23,195 bases of DNA from a bacterium (GTDB lineage Bacteria; SZUA-182; DTGQ01), in assembly GCA_040755755.1 (NCBI GenBank), contig JBFLZW010000071.1, positions 1 through 23,195 on the forward strand. The letters are read 5' to 3'. The position numbers and the translations under genes were made by a program. Shown piece by piece: positions 1-6,848 of this stretch. Each line of letters starts with the position of its first letter. The stretch's first letter is position 1. The notes beneath the pieces are model-generated. The model was not told where the DNA came from. It was given only the letters and a program-made list of their open reading frames with translations, and ran no database searches.

Positions 1-40
1 TAAGTGCCATTCAAACTAAATGCCAATCTAACCATTTAAT

Positions 41-80
41 CTTCTTCCGGCTTCCAACTCTTGATTCCTGGCTCTTCTTG
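41..80. repeat. Diverged copy of CT-rich repeat (left of perR)
   Basis: A CT-rich stretch reading CTTCTTCCGGCTTCC, then AACTCTTGATTCCTGGCTC, aligns by eye with the reverse complement of the left arm of the repeat at 724-758 (CTTCTTCTGGATTCC then GACTCCTGGCTCCT). It differs by a few transitions and one ~7-nt insertion of the repeat unit. It is therefore probably an older copy of the same dispersed element, on the other side of the PerR gene. I see no gene in 1-198 otherwise. Confidence 0.5.
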
Positions 81-198
81 CACCAAAGTTTGAACAAAAT
101 TTCTATTGTACGGGCAGTAAGGGCCTATCAGCAGTGGAGATGGAAGAACATGGCAGTGAAGCGGTCCTATCGATAAATCGGGTCCACATGAAAATCAA

Positions 199-227
199 TT
201 GACTATTAGTAATAGTTATGATATAGT
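199..227 (+). promoter_or_regulatory. Predicted sigma70-type promoter of perR
   Basis: TTGACT at 199-204 and TATAGT at 222-227 are separated by exactly 17 nt, a good match to a housekeeping promoter. The expected transcription start is 6-8 nt after the -10 box, which falls on or next to the ATG at 234. No Shine-Dalgarno-like sequence lies before that ATG, so the mRNA may be leaderless. Confidence 0.6.
203..215. promoter_or_regulatory. Fur/PerR-like palindromic operator in perR promoter
   Basis: CTATTA-G-TAATAG is a perfect 6-1-6 inverted repeat, AT-rich like PerR/Fur boxes. It overlaps the end of the -35 element and the spacer of the predicted promoter. A repressor bound here would block its own transcription, so autoregulation is inferred. 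The shared ATTACTA core reappears at the peroxiredoxin promoter (895-901). Confidence 0.5.
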
Positions 228-233
228 AATGGT

Positions 234-683
234 ATGAACAGCTCAGATAAAAGTCCTCTCCTGAGTATCTTTAAGGAGAAATGTAAAGAACATCATCTGA
301 AAATTACCCCACAGCGGATAATTATTTATGAGGAATTGCTCAAGGCCAAGGACCATCCTTCAGTAGATATGGTATTTCAAAAAGTAAGAAGCATACTGCC
401 CACCATATCATTTGATACTGTATATAGAACGATGTCTACCTTTACTGAAGTTGGAATTATCGAGATTGTGGAGGGGTACAGCGGAGTAAGACGTTTTGAT
501 GCGGATGTAAGTCCTCATCACCATTTTATCTGCCTGCGCTGCAATCGGATAATCGATTTCTGGGATAAAAATTATAATGATCTCCCGCTTCCCCAAAGCA
601 TGGAGGCGCAGCATGTGATATTAAAAAAAAAGGTTATCCTTGAAGGCATATGCAACCAATGCAGGCAAGGCCAAAAAGAATAA
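234..683 (+). CDS. perR: PerR-like Fur-family transcriptional repressor
   Basis: This 149-residue protein is a normal-length Fur-family metalloregulator, expected to be a cytoplasmic DNA-binding dimer. The N-terminal winged helix includes LKITPQR (res 22-28) and the recognition-helix region DTVYRTM (61-67). The zinc-binding pairs C100-x2-C103 and C140-x2-C143 give the structural site. By comparison with Bacillus PerR the regulatory metal site would be H41, D89, H95, H97 and D108. The Asp in IIDFW (D108), where Fur and Zur have Glu, favours PerR, a peroxide sensor using Fe-dependent His oxidation. The context agrees: the next gene is a peroxiredoxin with a similar palindrome in its promoter. 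The ATG at 234 is needed to keep the N-terminal helix, although it has no visible ribosome binding site and sits almost on the predicted transcription start. Family assignment is firm; the PerR subtype is an inference from residues and neighbours. Confidence 0.88.
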   Translation: MNSSDKSPLLSIFKEKCKEHHLKITPQRIIIYEELLKAKDHPSVDMVFQKVRSILPTISFDTVYRTMSTFTEVGIIEIVEGYSGVRRFDADVSPHHHFICLRCNRIIDFWDKNYNDLPLPQSMEAQHVILKKKVILEGICNQCRQGQKE

Positions 684-723
684 AATTTCGCTCTCATATA
701 TCAGTCACCATATCTTTCTCATT

Positions 724-809
724 AGGAGCCAGGAGTCGGAATCCAGAAGAAGGTAAAAGAACTCTTTATCCAATGAAGTTTTTTTACCTTCTTCTGACTC
801 CTGGCTCCT
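724..809. repeat. Imperfect inverted repeat (14+14 bp arms) after perR
   Basis: The left arm (724-758) and right arm (782-809) are complementary over AGGAGCCAGGAGTC plus AGAAGAAGGTAAAA. The left arm carries an extra 7 nt (738-744, GGAATCC) between the two 14-bp blocks. The loop is about 23 nt. A transcript would fold into a long hairpin. It could serve as a transcription-end structure for perR, but there is no uridine run after it, so a mobile or REP-like palindromic element is at least as likely. Confidence 0.75.
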
Positions 810-830
810 GACTCCTGACTCCTGGCTCCT
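796..830. repeat. Tandem 7-mer repeat GACTCCT/GGCTCCT, five units
   Basis: Five uninterrupted heptamers (GACTCCT, GGCTCCT, GACTCCT, GACTCCT, GGCTCCT) occupy 796-830. The first two units form the end of the right arm of the 724-809 inverted repeat. There are no spacers, so it is not a CRISPR array. A relative is found at 41-80. Confidence 0.85.
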
Positions 831-873
831 CTTTTAAAACGGTGTGATGTCTAATATATATGAGCGAAATTTT

Positions 874-902
874 TTTACTATTTTATTTGTAATCATTACT
901 AT
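874..902 (+). promoter_or_regulatory. Predicted promoter of the peroxiredoxin gene
   Basis: TTTACT at 874-879 and TACTAT at 897-902 are 17 nt apart. The architecture mirrors the perR promoter, with a palindrome at the downstream core element. The match to consensus is only moderate and the 5' leader would be about 160 nt, so another start further down cannot be excluded. The remaining leader (903-1050) holds further AT-rich near-palindromes (907-918 and around 944-956) but no gene. Confidence 0.4.
889..899. promoter_or_regulatory. PerR-box-like palindrome at the peroxiredoxin promoter
   Basis: GTAAT-C-ATTAC is a perfect 5-1-5 inverted repeat overlapping the predicted -10 element. It shares ATTACTA with the reverse complement of the box at 203-215. 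A common repressor, most simply the PerR-like protein encoded upstream, could control both genes. The assignment rests on palindromy, position and context only. Confidence 0.45.
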
Positions 903-1068
903 CTACTAACAATTATTAAGAAGATGATATTATTTGAGTTACCAGATAATTATTCAGGTATCTCACCGTTCTCTTCCCTGTTGAGGAGAGAGAGCCAGCA
1001 GATAGTAACATGGTTTGTTTTTACTTTGGTTTCAGGAGAAGAAAAAATAACTTATCAGGAGGTTTATC

Positions 1069-1752
1069 ATGGATTGCAGAGAAAATGATGTTCATATCCC
1101 CATTATTGGGGAAAAAGCCCCATCGTTCAAAGCAGATACCACCCAGGGAGTTATTAACTTTCCCGATGACTACCAGGGGAAATGGGTTATCCTGTTTAGT
1201 CATCCCGCCGACTTTACTCCGGTATGTACAACCGAATTTATGACTTTTGCCACCATGGAAAAAGAGTTTAATGACTTAAACTGTAAGCTCATAGGGCTTT
1301 CAATAGACAGTATCTTTAGCCACATTGCCTGGCTGCGGACAATCAAGGAAAAAATAAAATATAAAGGCATGGAAAATGTTGAGGTCAATTTTCCGGTGAT
1401 TGCTGATTTGAAAATGGAAGTCGCCAGAGCATATGGCATGATTCAGCCTGCGGCGAGTACCACACAAGCTGTCAGAGCGGTATACTTTATCGATCCGGAG
1501 GCCAAAGTCCGGGCACTTATTTATTATCCACTTTCAAATGGAAGGAATTTTCAGGAGATTAAACGGCTCCTCATCGCCATGCAAACTTCAGATAAACATC
1601 ACGTTGCAACACCAGCGGATTGGCAGCCGGGTGATGATGTCATCGTGCCCCCGCCGGGAAGCTGCGGTACTGCCAAAGAGCGGGTTGACAATGCTGAAAA
1701 GAAGGGGTTTAAATGTCTTGACTGGTTTATCTGCTTTCGGTCTCTGACCTGA
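1069..1752 (+). CDS. Peroxiredoxin, Prx6 / archaeal-type thioredoxin peroxidase
   Basis: This 227-residue thiol peroxidase is expected to reduce H2O2, alkyl hydroperoxides and possibly peroxynitrite in the cytoplasm. The catalytic motif PADFTPVC places the peroxidatic cysteine at C53 with T50 and P46; the supporting arginine lies in the TTQAVRAVYF segment (R137). The length and C-terminal arm are those of the Prx6 subfamily, longer than AhpC. The C-terminal CLDWFIC gives C216 and C222 with the same six-residue spacing as the extra cysteines of archaeal thioredoxin peroxidases such as the Aeropyrum enzyme, so a resolving cysteine is likely present. C199 is a further cysteine. The start is set by a strong AGGAGG (1057-1062) six nt before the ATG. 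It lies 385 nt downstream of perR with its own promoter and a PerR-box-like palindrome, so peroxide induction is likely. The electron donor is unknown. Confidence 0.92.
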   Translation: MDCRENDVHIPIIGEKAPSFKADTTQGVINFPDDYQGKWVILFSHPADFTPVCTTEFMTFATMEKEFNDLNCKLIGLSIDSIFSHIAWLRTIKEKIKYKGMENVEVNFPVIADLKMEVARAYGMIQPAASTTQAVRAVYFIDPEAKVRALIYYPLSNGRNFQEIKRLLIAMQTSDKHHVATPADWQPGDDVIVPPPGSCGTAKERVDNAEKKGFKCLDWFICFRSLT

Positions 1753-1776
1753 TTTTCAGCCTGTACTGATGAAACA

Positions 1777-1808
1777 CCGGGGGTGGGACAGGAACCTCCC
1801 GCCCCTGG
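1777..1808 (+). terminator. Strong RNA hairpin after the peroxiredoxin gene
   Basis: A 12-bp stem (1777-1788 with 1797-1808) pairs completely in RNA, with ten Watson-Crick pairs, two G-U pairs and an 8-nt loop. It starts 24 nt after the stop codon. There is no U-tract behind it, so it is not a classical intrinsic terminator. It may protect the 3' end, cause pausing, or separate the peroxiredoxin from the cytochrome gene. Confidence 0.5.
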
Positions 1809-1918
1809 AAACCGGAGGGAAGGTGGAGTGAGAAAATCCAGCCTGATCGTGTCTCAGGACTGTCTTTGCTGCACGTTGTAATTTAATCATTAAGATGCTT
1901 GTTATGAGGGAATAGGAT

Positions 1919-3451
1919 ATGAGAAAAATCTCTCTGAGTATTATCTTGATTACTTTGATTGGGTATTTTCCCTTTTTGTTTTCGTCTCTTTGCCAAGCAG
2001 CCGATAGTGAAGAGCTGAATAAACCTGCCGTGAAATTCAGTAAAGAAACCCATCGGTGTTTGGGATGTCACCAGAATGTTACTCCCGGAATAGTGCATGA
2101 CTGGGAAACGAGTTTACATTCACAAACAACTCCTTCTCAGGCATTTTTGAAAACAGAACTGGAAAGAAGAATATCCGCCAAATCGGTACAAGACGAACTG
2201 TCGAAGATAGCGGTTGGATGTTACGAATGCCACAGCCAGAATCAGGATAAGCATCCTGATAGTTTTACCCATTTTGGCATTAAAATTAATGTCGTCGTCA
2301 GCCCGAACGATTGCGCGGTTTGTCATCCTGTTGAGGCGAAAGAATATAGTTCCAGCAAGAAGGCATTTGCCTTCAGCAACCTGGAGAAGAATCCTGTTTA
2401 CAAGGCGCTGGTTGACACGGTTATTGGATTAAAAGAGGTCAACAAAGGGGCGGTAGCCGGCGGATCAAAACCATCGGACCATACCCGGAGTGAAACCTGC
2501 TATGGATGTCATGGAACTGAAGTAAAAGTGATTAGAGAGAAAGGAATTTTTAAGGAAAAATTCAACGTTACTGTCCCTGATTTATCCAACTGGCCAAATC
2601 AGGGTGTCGGGAGAATAAATCCTGACGGCAGCAGAGGCTCATGCAGCTCATGCCATCCCCGGCACAGTTTTTCTCTGCAAACGGCCAGAAAACCTGATAC
2701 CTGTGCTCAGTGCCATCTTGAGCCGGATGTACCTGCCTGGAATGTTTACAAGGAAAGTAAGCATGCCAATATCTACAGTTCGCACGAGAAGAGCTGGAAT
2801 TTTAAGAATGTGCCATGGGTATTGGGAGAAGATTTCACCTCACCGACTTGCAGCGCCTGTCACAGCAGTTTAGTAACTGATTCCCGTGGAAATGTTGTTG
2901 TCACGCGAACTCATGATTTCGGGGCCAGACTATGGGTAAGAATATTTGGCCTTGTCTACTCCCATGCTCAGCCAAGATCAGGAGAAACCCATATTATCAG
3001 GAATAAGGATGGGCTGCCGCTTCCCACAAATTTTGGAGGGGAACCGGCAGAATCATTTTTAATTGATCAGAAAGAACAGACCAGGCGGATCGCCAATCTC
3101 AGTTCGCTCTGTATTTCATGTCATAGTACGAGCTGGACAGAAAAACACTTCGACAAGCTTAATTCCACGATAGTCGAGACAGACCGGATGGTGAAAAGTG
3201 CTACCCTGTTACTGGTCAATGCCTGGGAAGAAAATTTGGCTGATAAAACCAATCCCTTCGATGAAGTAATAGAATCTCGATGGATAACGCAGTGGTTGTT
3301 TTATGGAAATTCTATCCGGTATGCTTCAGCCATGAGCGGGGCTCCGGATTATGCAACTTTCAAAAATGGCTGGTGGAATATGACGACGAACCTCAAGGAG
3401 ATGGAAGAATGGATAAAAGTGCACCGGCTTTTAAAGAATAAAGTAAGATAA
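1919..3451 (+). CDS. Octahaem cytochrome c, hydroxylamine oxidoreductase (HAO) family
   Basis: The 510-residue protein has an N-terminal Sec signal peptide (res ~1-27, ending CQA) and eight CxxCH haem sites at C47, C101, C132, C194, C242, C262, C311 and C398. It therefore acts outside the cytoplasmic membrane. The stretch WPNQGVGRINPDGS (225-238), followed by CSSCHPRHSF, ARKPDTCAQCH and YKESKHA, is a strong HAO-family pattern. HAO-like proteins oxidise hydroxylamine or, in the epsilon-type group, reduce nitrite or hydroxylamine; which applies here cannot be told. After haem 6 the family usually reads G-P-D-H, giving the distal Asp-His pair; here it is E-P-D270-V271, so the His appears replaced. 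I could not place the P460 cross-linking Tyr. No quinol dehydrogenase or small cytochrome partner is next to it. GAGGG at 1906-1910 sits 8 nt before the ATG. Alternatives such as octahaem nitrite/tetrathionate reductase fit less well. Confidence 0.84.
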   Translation: MRKISLSIILITLIGYFPFLFSSLCQAADSEELNKPAVKFSKETHRCLGCHQNVTPGIVHDWETSLHSQTTPSQAFLKTELERRISAKSVQDELSKIAVGCYECHSQNQDKHPDSFTHFGIKINVVVSPNDCAVCHPVEAKEYSSSKKAFAFSNLEKNPVYKALVDTVIGLKEVNKGAVAGGSKPSDHTRSETCYGCHGTEVKVIREKGIFKEKFNVTVPDLSNWPNQGVGRINPDGSRGSCSSCHPRHSFSLQTARKPDTCAQCHLEPDVPAWNVYKESKHANIYSSHEKSWNFKNVPWVLGEDFTSPTCSACHSSLVTDSRGNVVVTRTHDFGARLWVRIFGLVYSHAQPRSGETHIIRNKDGLPLPTNFGGEPAESFLIDQKEQTRRIANLSSLCISCHSTSWTEKHFDKLNSTIVETDRMVKSATLLLVNAWEENLADKTNPFDEVIESRWITQWLFYGNSIRYASAMSGAPDYATFKNGWWNMTTNLKEMEEWIKVHRLLKNKVR

Positions 3452-3470
3452 ACTGAAGATGTGCTGAACA

Positions 3471-3510
3471 CAGAAAAAGAAAGGGGATTACAGTGATCCT
3501 GTAACCCCTT
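3471..3510 (-). terminator. Intrinsic terminator of tRNA-Ala
   Basis: An inverted repeat at 3481-3510 (AAGGGG-A-TTACAG against CTGTAACCCCTT) forms a 12-bp stem with one bulge. Read on the minus strand it is followed by a T-rich run (TCTTTTTCTG, 3471-3480). It begins 9 nt after the CCA end of the tRNA gene. It could also end the convergent cytochrome transcript on the plus strand, where the tail is weaker. Confidence 0.75.
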
Positions 3511-3518
3511 GATTTTCA

Positions 3519-3594
3519 TGGTGGAGCTGATGGGATTCGAACCCACGGCCTTTTGACTGCCAGTCAAACGCGCTCCCAACTGCGCCACAGCCCC
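3519..3594 (-). tRNA. tRNA-Ala (anticodon GGC), CCA encoded
   Basis: A complete 76-nt cloverleaf can be folded on the minus strand. The acceptor stem is GGGGCTG with CAGCTCC. The D arm is GCGC/GCGC. The anticodon arm is TTTGA-CTGGCAG-TCAAA with anticodon GGC. The T arm contains TTCGAAT. The discriminator is A and a genomic CCA end is present. The third acceptor pair is G3-U70, the universal alanine identity element, which confirms the amino acid. It reads the GCC/GCU codons. Confidence 0.97.
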
Positions 3595-3615
3595 GCTTTT
3601 TCTAATTAACCGTGA

Positions 3616-3650
3616 ATTATACTCTATCATTTTACTAACGAGATTGTCAA
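3616..3650 (-). promoter_or_regulatory. Possible promoter of tRNA-Ala
   Basis: On the minus strand there is a perfect TTGACA (3645-3650) and a perfect TATAAT (3616-3621, 21 nt before the tRNA). Their spacing is 23 nt, too long for a standard pair. Either TATAAT works with a weak upstream element, or TTGACA pairs with ATAGAG (3622-3627) at 17 nt, preceded by TG. The 3595-3726 stretch holds no gene. A weak 6-bp hairpin lies near 3683-3707 after the TolC-type gene. Confidence 0.35.
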
Positions 3651-3726
3651 CTTTTTTAACATGAGACCATCGATTCAGAAGACAGACCCAGGGAAAACAA
3701 GTCTGTTTAAGAGTGCGAAAACCCCA

Positions 3727-5118
3727 TTAAGACTTCGGCTTATAAATTTCCTTCGTACTGAACCATTCATCATGGTAAAATGAAATGGAAGTCTCAAGGC
3801 GAGCGAGTGCAATATCCAGATCAGCCACAGCACCGATATACTCGGTGTATACCCTGGCCAATTCAGTCTCCATTTCGGTTATATCTATCGGCTTGGCCTT
3901 CCCTTCCGAGAATTTATCTCTAACCGTATCCAGTCTGCATTCAGCAGCCGCAAGCTTTTTTTCCTGTGCCTGTATCAACTTCTCCTTCTCTTTAACTGTC
4001 ATCCAGGCCTCTTCAACTTCTGTCATAATCGCTCTTTGGAGTTGCTCATGCTTATATCTGAGGCCGTCTCTCACAGCCTTTGCCCGGATAACCTCTGCCC
4101 GTGTCTGCCCCCATTCGAAGAGTGACCAATCCATCCAGGCACTCACTATCACGACCTGAGGTCTGTCTATCCTGGTTTCTTTCTGAAGATTGTAACTTCC
4201 TTTCAGGGAAATATGAGGATAAAATCCGCTTTCTTCCAGTTTAATGTTCTCTTCCGCTGACTTGACTCTTAACAGAGAGATCGCTAACTCCTCTCTATTC
4301 CTCCGGGCAGCTTCTTTAACCTCCTGGAGAGATGCGGTCAAAGATCCATTGAGAAGCCTTCCCTGGAGAGAGATTTCATCACCCTCCTGACTCTCCTGAT
4401 CTTTTTGCCCTCCTTGCGCTTCCTGATAGACCATGAGCTCTTTTAACCTGCGAAGGGCCAGATTTTTCCTGTTCCTGGTTTGATAGCAGTCAAGCTCGGC
4501 AAAGGCTAAATCAGCCTCAACCTGCAATATGTCTTCTTTCGGTATATATCCTTCGGTGTATTGTTCCTGCAAAATAGTAATCCTTGCCTTTTTTGATTCG
4601 AGTAGCTTTTCCTGAGTTTCCAGGCAATATTGCTCTCTCAATACCTGGTAATAGCTCTTTTTGACGTCAAGAACAAGCAATTGCTGCTGCTTTTCAATCT
4701 CGTACCGTGCTTCCTGGCTCATGAGCTTTGATCTTTTGAGAGAGTGGGTTAGATACCCGCCGGTAAACACAGGCTGTTCAAGAACCAGATTGACGCCGTA
4801 GGTATTTTGGTTTTCAGTGGAAAATTTAACATTTTCGGGCGGAATTCCCGGTCCAAAGACATGGCGTTCAAACAGGAAATAGTCAGACCTGTCACGAAAC
4901 GAGTATCCTCCCTGGAGTCTCATCGACGGCAAAAATTCCGTACGGGAAATCTTTACCTCCTGGCTTTTTGAGAAGGCATCCATCCCGTACGCCTTCAGAT
5001 CATTATTGTTTTTCAAGGCGAGTTGAATACAATCCTGCAGGGTCAGCTCGATCGGGCATGCATCGGTTATGAAAACCAATAAGGCTATTACAGCAATGGA
5101 AAGAACTATTTTCTTCAT
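3727..5118 (-). CDS. TolC-type outer-membrane efflux channel
   Basis: The 463-residue protein belongs to the outer membrane factor family, whose trimers form a beta-barrel plus alpha-barrel exit duct. It has an N-terminal hydrophobic export signal (res ~1-21, ending near TDAC). It has the usual first-domain opening LTLQDCIQLALKNNNDL and a second family repeat with EELAISLLRVKSAEENIKLEESGFYP. Long coiled-coil helices rich in Glu, Lys and Gln run through both halves. Length is normal for the family. A cysteine follows the signal, but TDAC is a poor lipobox, so lipid modification is doubtful. The start codon overlaps the stop codon of the adaptor gene by 4 nt (ATGA), so translation is coupled. 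As last gene of the exporter operon it is presumably the dedicated outlet for the adaptor/ATPase/permease, unlike heterocyst DevBCA, which uses an unlinked TolC. Confidence 0.92.
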   Translation of the reverse strand: MKKIVLSIAVIALLVFITDACPIELTLQDCIQLALKNNNDLKAYGMDAFSKSQEVKISRTEFLPSMRLQGGYSFRDRSDYFLFERHVFGPGIPPENVKFSTENQNTYGVNLVLEQPVFTGGYLTHSLKRSKLMSQEARYEIEKQQQLLVLDVKKSYYQVLREQYCLETQEKLLESKKARITILQEQYTEGYIPKEDILQVEADLAFAELDCYQTRNRKNLALRRLKELMVYQEAQGGQKDQESQEGDEISLQGRLLNGSLTASLQEVKEAARRNREELAISLLRVKSAEENIKLEESGFYPHISLKGSYNLQKETRIDRPQVVIVSAWMDWSLFEWGQTRAEVIRAKAVRDGLRYKHEQLQRAIMTEVEEAWMTVKEKEKLIQAQEKKLAAAECRLDTVRDKFSEGKAKPIDITEMETELARVYTEYIGAVADLDIALARLETSISFYHDEWFSTKEIYKPKS

Positions 5119-6143
5119 TTCAGGAATCTCACGGTTACGGTCATGCCATTCTTAAGCCCGGAAGGATCGTCCAATCGGGCATATATATCCTGAGCCTTGA
5201 CATCATAGGTTGCACCTGGATCAAAAGTCCTCAAAGAATGCCTTTTTAAAACAGGAAACAACTTATAAACCTTTCCCGGATATTCCCTGCCGGGGTAGGC
5301 ATCGGTAGAGACTGCTACTCTCTGTCCTGCCGTCACTTTACCGATATCGGCTTCTTCAAGTTCGGCCCGTATTCTCAACCTGTCCGGATTTATGAGCTTC
5401 ATCAGTGGAGTGCCGGGATTTACGATCTCCCCCGCATCCTGATATTGTTCGGCGACAAGTCCATCTATGGGGGAGATGATAGTATAATCTTCCAGCAATG
5501 CCTGATAATAACTCAATTCCGAGTTGGCTTTTTCAACCGCGGACCTGGCCTGCTCGATCTCTTCATCCCGTGTCCCTTTCAGAAGCTTTTTGAGGTCAGC
5601 CCTGGATACGGCAAAATTGGCAGCAGCTACCTGCATCTCTTCTTCCGCCTTCTCAAGGGCTACCAGCGTGGTCGCTTCCTTCTGATAGAGTCTTTTCTGC
5701 CTTTCATACTCTTTCCGGGCCTTTTCGGAGATGATTCGTGTACGCTCCGCATTGCTTTCGGCCATCTCGATGTCTTCCTTCCGGGAGCCTGTCTCAAGCT
5801 CTCTCAGGCGTGCTCTGGCCTCGTTCAGCATCGCCTCTGCCAGTTTGATCCTGGTAATGATTTTCTGATTATCGAGGATTATCAGAATCTGGCCCTTCCT
5901 GACCCTGTCTCCTTCATGAACCCTGACCTCTGAGATGCTGCCGGCAACCAGGTTGCTCACCTCAATTTCTTCCTCACTTTCCACGATACCCTTGGCAGCA
6001 ACGGTTTCATCCTTGCCTTTTGCATCCACGACCCTTTCCGTAACCACGTTCTTTTCCAGCAGTCTCGGACTGATTATGGCCAGGCCGACAGCCAGAACAG
6101 ACAGACCGGCGAGAATCATGATGCCGAAGCGGCTATTTTTCAT
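5115..6143 (-). CDS. Periplasmic adaptor, HlyD/DevB family
   Basis: The 342-residue membrane fusion protein is anchored by one N-terminal transmembrane segment (res ~7-26) and bridges the inner-membrane ABC transporter to the TolC-type channel. The order of parts is typical. The first half of the lipoyl domain contains GSISEVRVHEGDRVRKGQIL. A long Ala/Glu/Arg-rich coiled-coil hairpin follows (about res 95-215). Next comes the second lipoyl half (YTIISPIDGLVAEQYQDAGE) and then a beta-barrel region ending in KNGMTVTVRF. The ATG overlaps the end of the ATPase gene by 11 nt and has its own AGGAGG (6148-6153), four nt upstream. Its stop overlaps the start of the channel gene. The coiled coil and the neighbouring DevC-type permease favour the DevB subgroup over drug-efflux AcrA types. 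The substrate cannot be read from the sequence. Confidence 0.9.
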   Translation of the reverse strand: MKNSRFGIMILAGLSVLAVGLAIISPRLLEKNVVTERVVDAKGKDETVAAKGIVESEEEIEVSNLVAGSISEVRVHEGDRVRKGQILIILDNQKIITRIKLAEAMLNEARARLRELETGSRKEDIEMAESNAERTRIISEKARKEYERQKRLYQKEATTLVALEKAEEEMQVAAANFAVSRADLKKLLKGTRDEEIEQARSAVEKANSELSYYQALLEDYTIISPIDGLVAEQYQDAGEIVNPGTPLMKLINPDRLRIRAELEEADIGKVTAGQRVAVSTDAYPGREYPGKVYKLFPVLKRHSLRTFDPGATYDVKAQDIYARLDDPSGLKNGMTVTVRFLK

Positions 6144-6831
6144 GGTGCCTCCTCTTGTCTTCGACTATTTTTCCGTCTTCCATAATCAGGATCCGCTCAA
6201 AGAGAGTATCCAGCCTTCCGTCATGCGTTGCCACGACAACGCACTTCTTTTGTTCCGTGGCGATCTTTTTCAGGATCTCCATAATCCTCCTTCCGTTTGC
6301 AAAATCAAGATTAGCAGTAGGCTCATCAGCAAGAATGATCGGTGAATCGGCAGCCAAAGCCCTGGCCACAGATACCCGCTGTTTCTGCCCGCCGCTCAGA
6401 TCGCGGGGAAGAAAATGCATTCTTTCTGACAGGCCGACATCTGAAAGTAAACCCTGAGCCCTCGCATCTGCCTGTGCACCCTTCATTCCCTTTAAATGAA
6501 TTACCAAAAGGACATTTTCAAAGGCTGTCAGGGCCGGAAAAAGGTTGAATCCCTGAAAAATAAAGGAGAGATATCTTCGTCTGATCTGCGAAAGCTCTGA
6601 CTCCTTCAGGCAGGTAATGTCTGTGCCGTAGATTTGAAGAGACCCCTCCGTGGGACGCAGTATACAGCCAAGCATCGAAAGGAGAGTTGTTTTTCCACTG
6701 CCCGAAGGACCGAAAAGACCGATCACTTCACCCTCGTACAACTGAAGGTTCACTGATGAAACAGCAGTGACTTTATTCGATCCTTCAGTATAAACTTTCG
6801 TCAGGTTGGCTGAGGTTATACTCATCTTCAT
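6133..6831 (-). CDS. ABC transporter ATPase, DevA/MacB/LolD type
   Basis: This 232-residue nucleotide-binding subunit has every catalytic motif. Walker A is GPSGSGKTT (res 41-49), the Q-loop is at Q93 (FIFQGFNL), the signature is LSGGQ (145-149), Walker B is IILADEP (165-171), and the H-loop His is at H203. The LADEPTANLD pattern and short length place it in the MacB/LolD/DevA/FtsE group, which powers type VII-like mechanotransmitter permeases of the FtsX fold. It lies 17 nt downstream of the permease gene and overlaps the adaptor gene, so the three are one unit. Two ATG codons are close together (6831 and 6825); the first is used here, and a GA-rich stretch upstream could serve either. Expected to form a cytoplasmic dimer on the permease. 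Confidence 0.95.
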   Translation of the reverse strand: MKMSITSANLTKVYTEGSNKVTAVSSVNLQLYEGEVIGLFGPSGSGKTTLLSMLGCILRPTEGSLQIYGTDITCLKESELSQIRRRYLSFIFQGFNLFPALTAFENVLLVIHLKGMKGAQADARAQGLLSDVGLSERMHFLPRDLSGGQKQRVSVARALAADSPIILADEPTANLDFANGRRIMEILKKIATEQKKCVVVATHDGRLDTLFERILIMEDGKIVEDKRRHHEK

Positions 6832-6848
6832 CTCTTCTCATCCCTTCT

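Noticed and set aside
796-830. Possible CRISPR array
   Set aside because: The heptamer units are contiguous, with no spacers and no cas genes nearby.
1010-1243. A 77-codon frame starting upstream of and overlapping the peroxiredoxin
   Set aside because: It has no ribosome binding site as good as the AGGAGG of the peroxiredoxin, and its product resembles nothing known.
3519-3594. tRNA-Ala as the integration site of the PKS/exporter block
   Set aside because: Elements usually insert at the tRNA 3' end, which here faces left (towards 3519), away from that block. No integrase gene or repeated tRNA end is visible.
5445-5933. A 162-codon plus-strand frame inside the adaptor gene
   Set aside because: It is the shadow of the HlyD/DevB-type coiled-coil coding sequence; no start signal or family similarity is seen.
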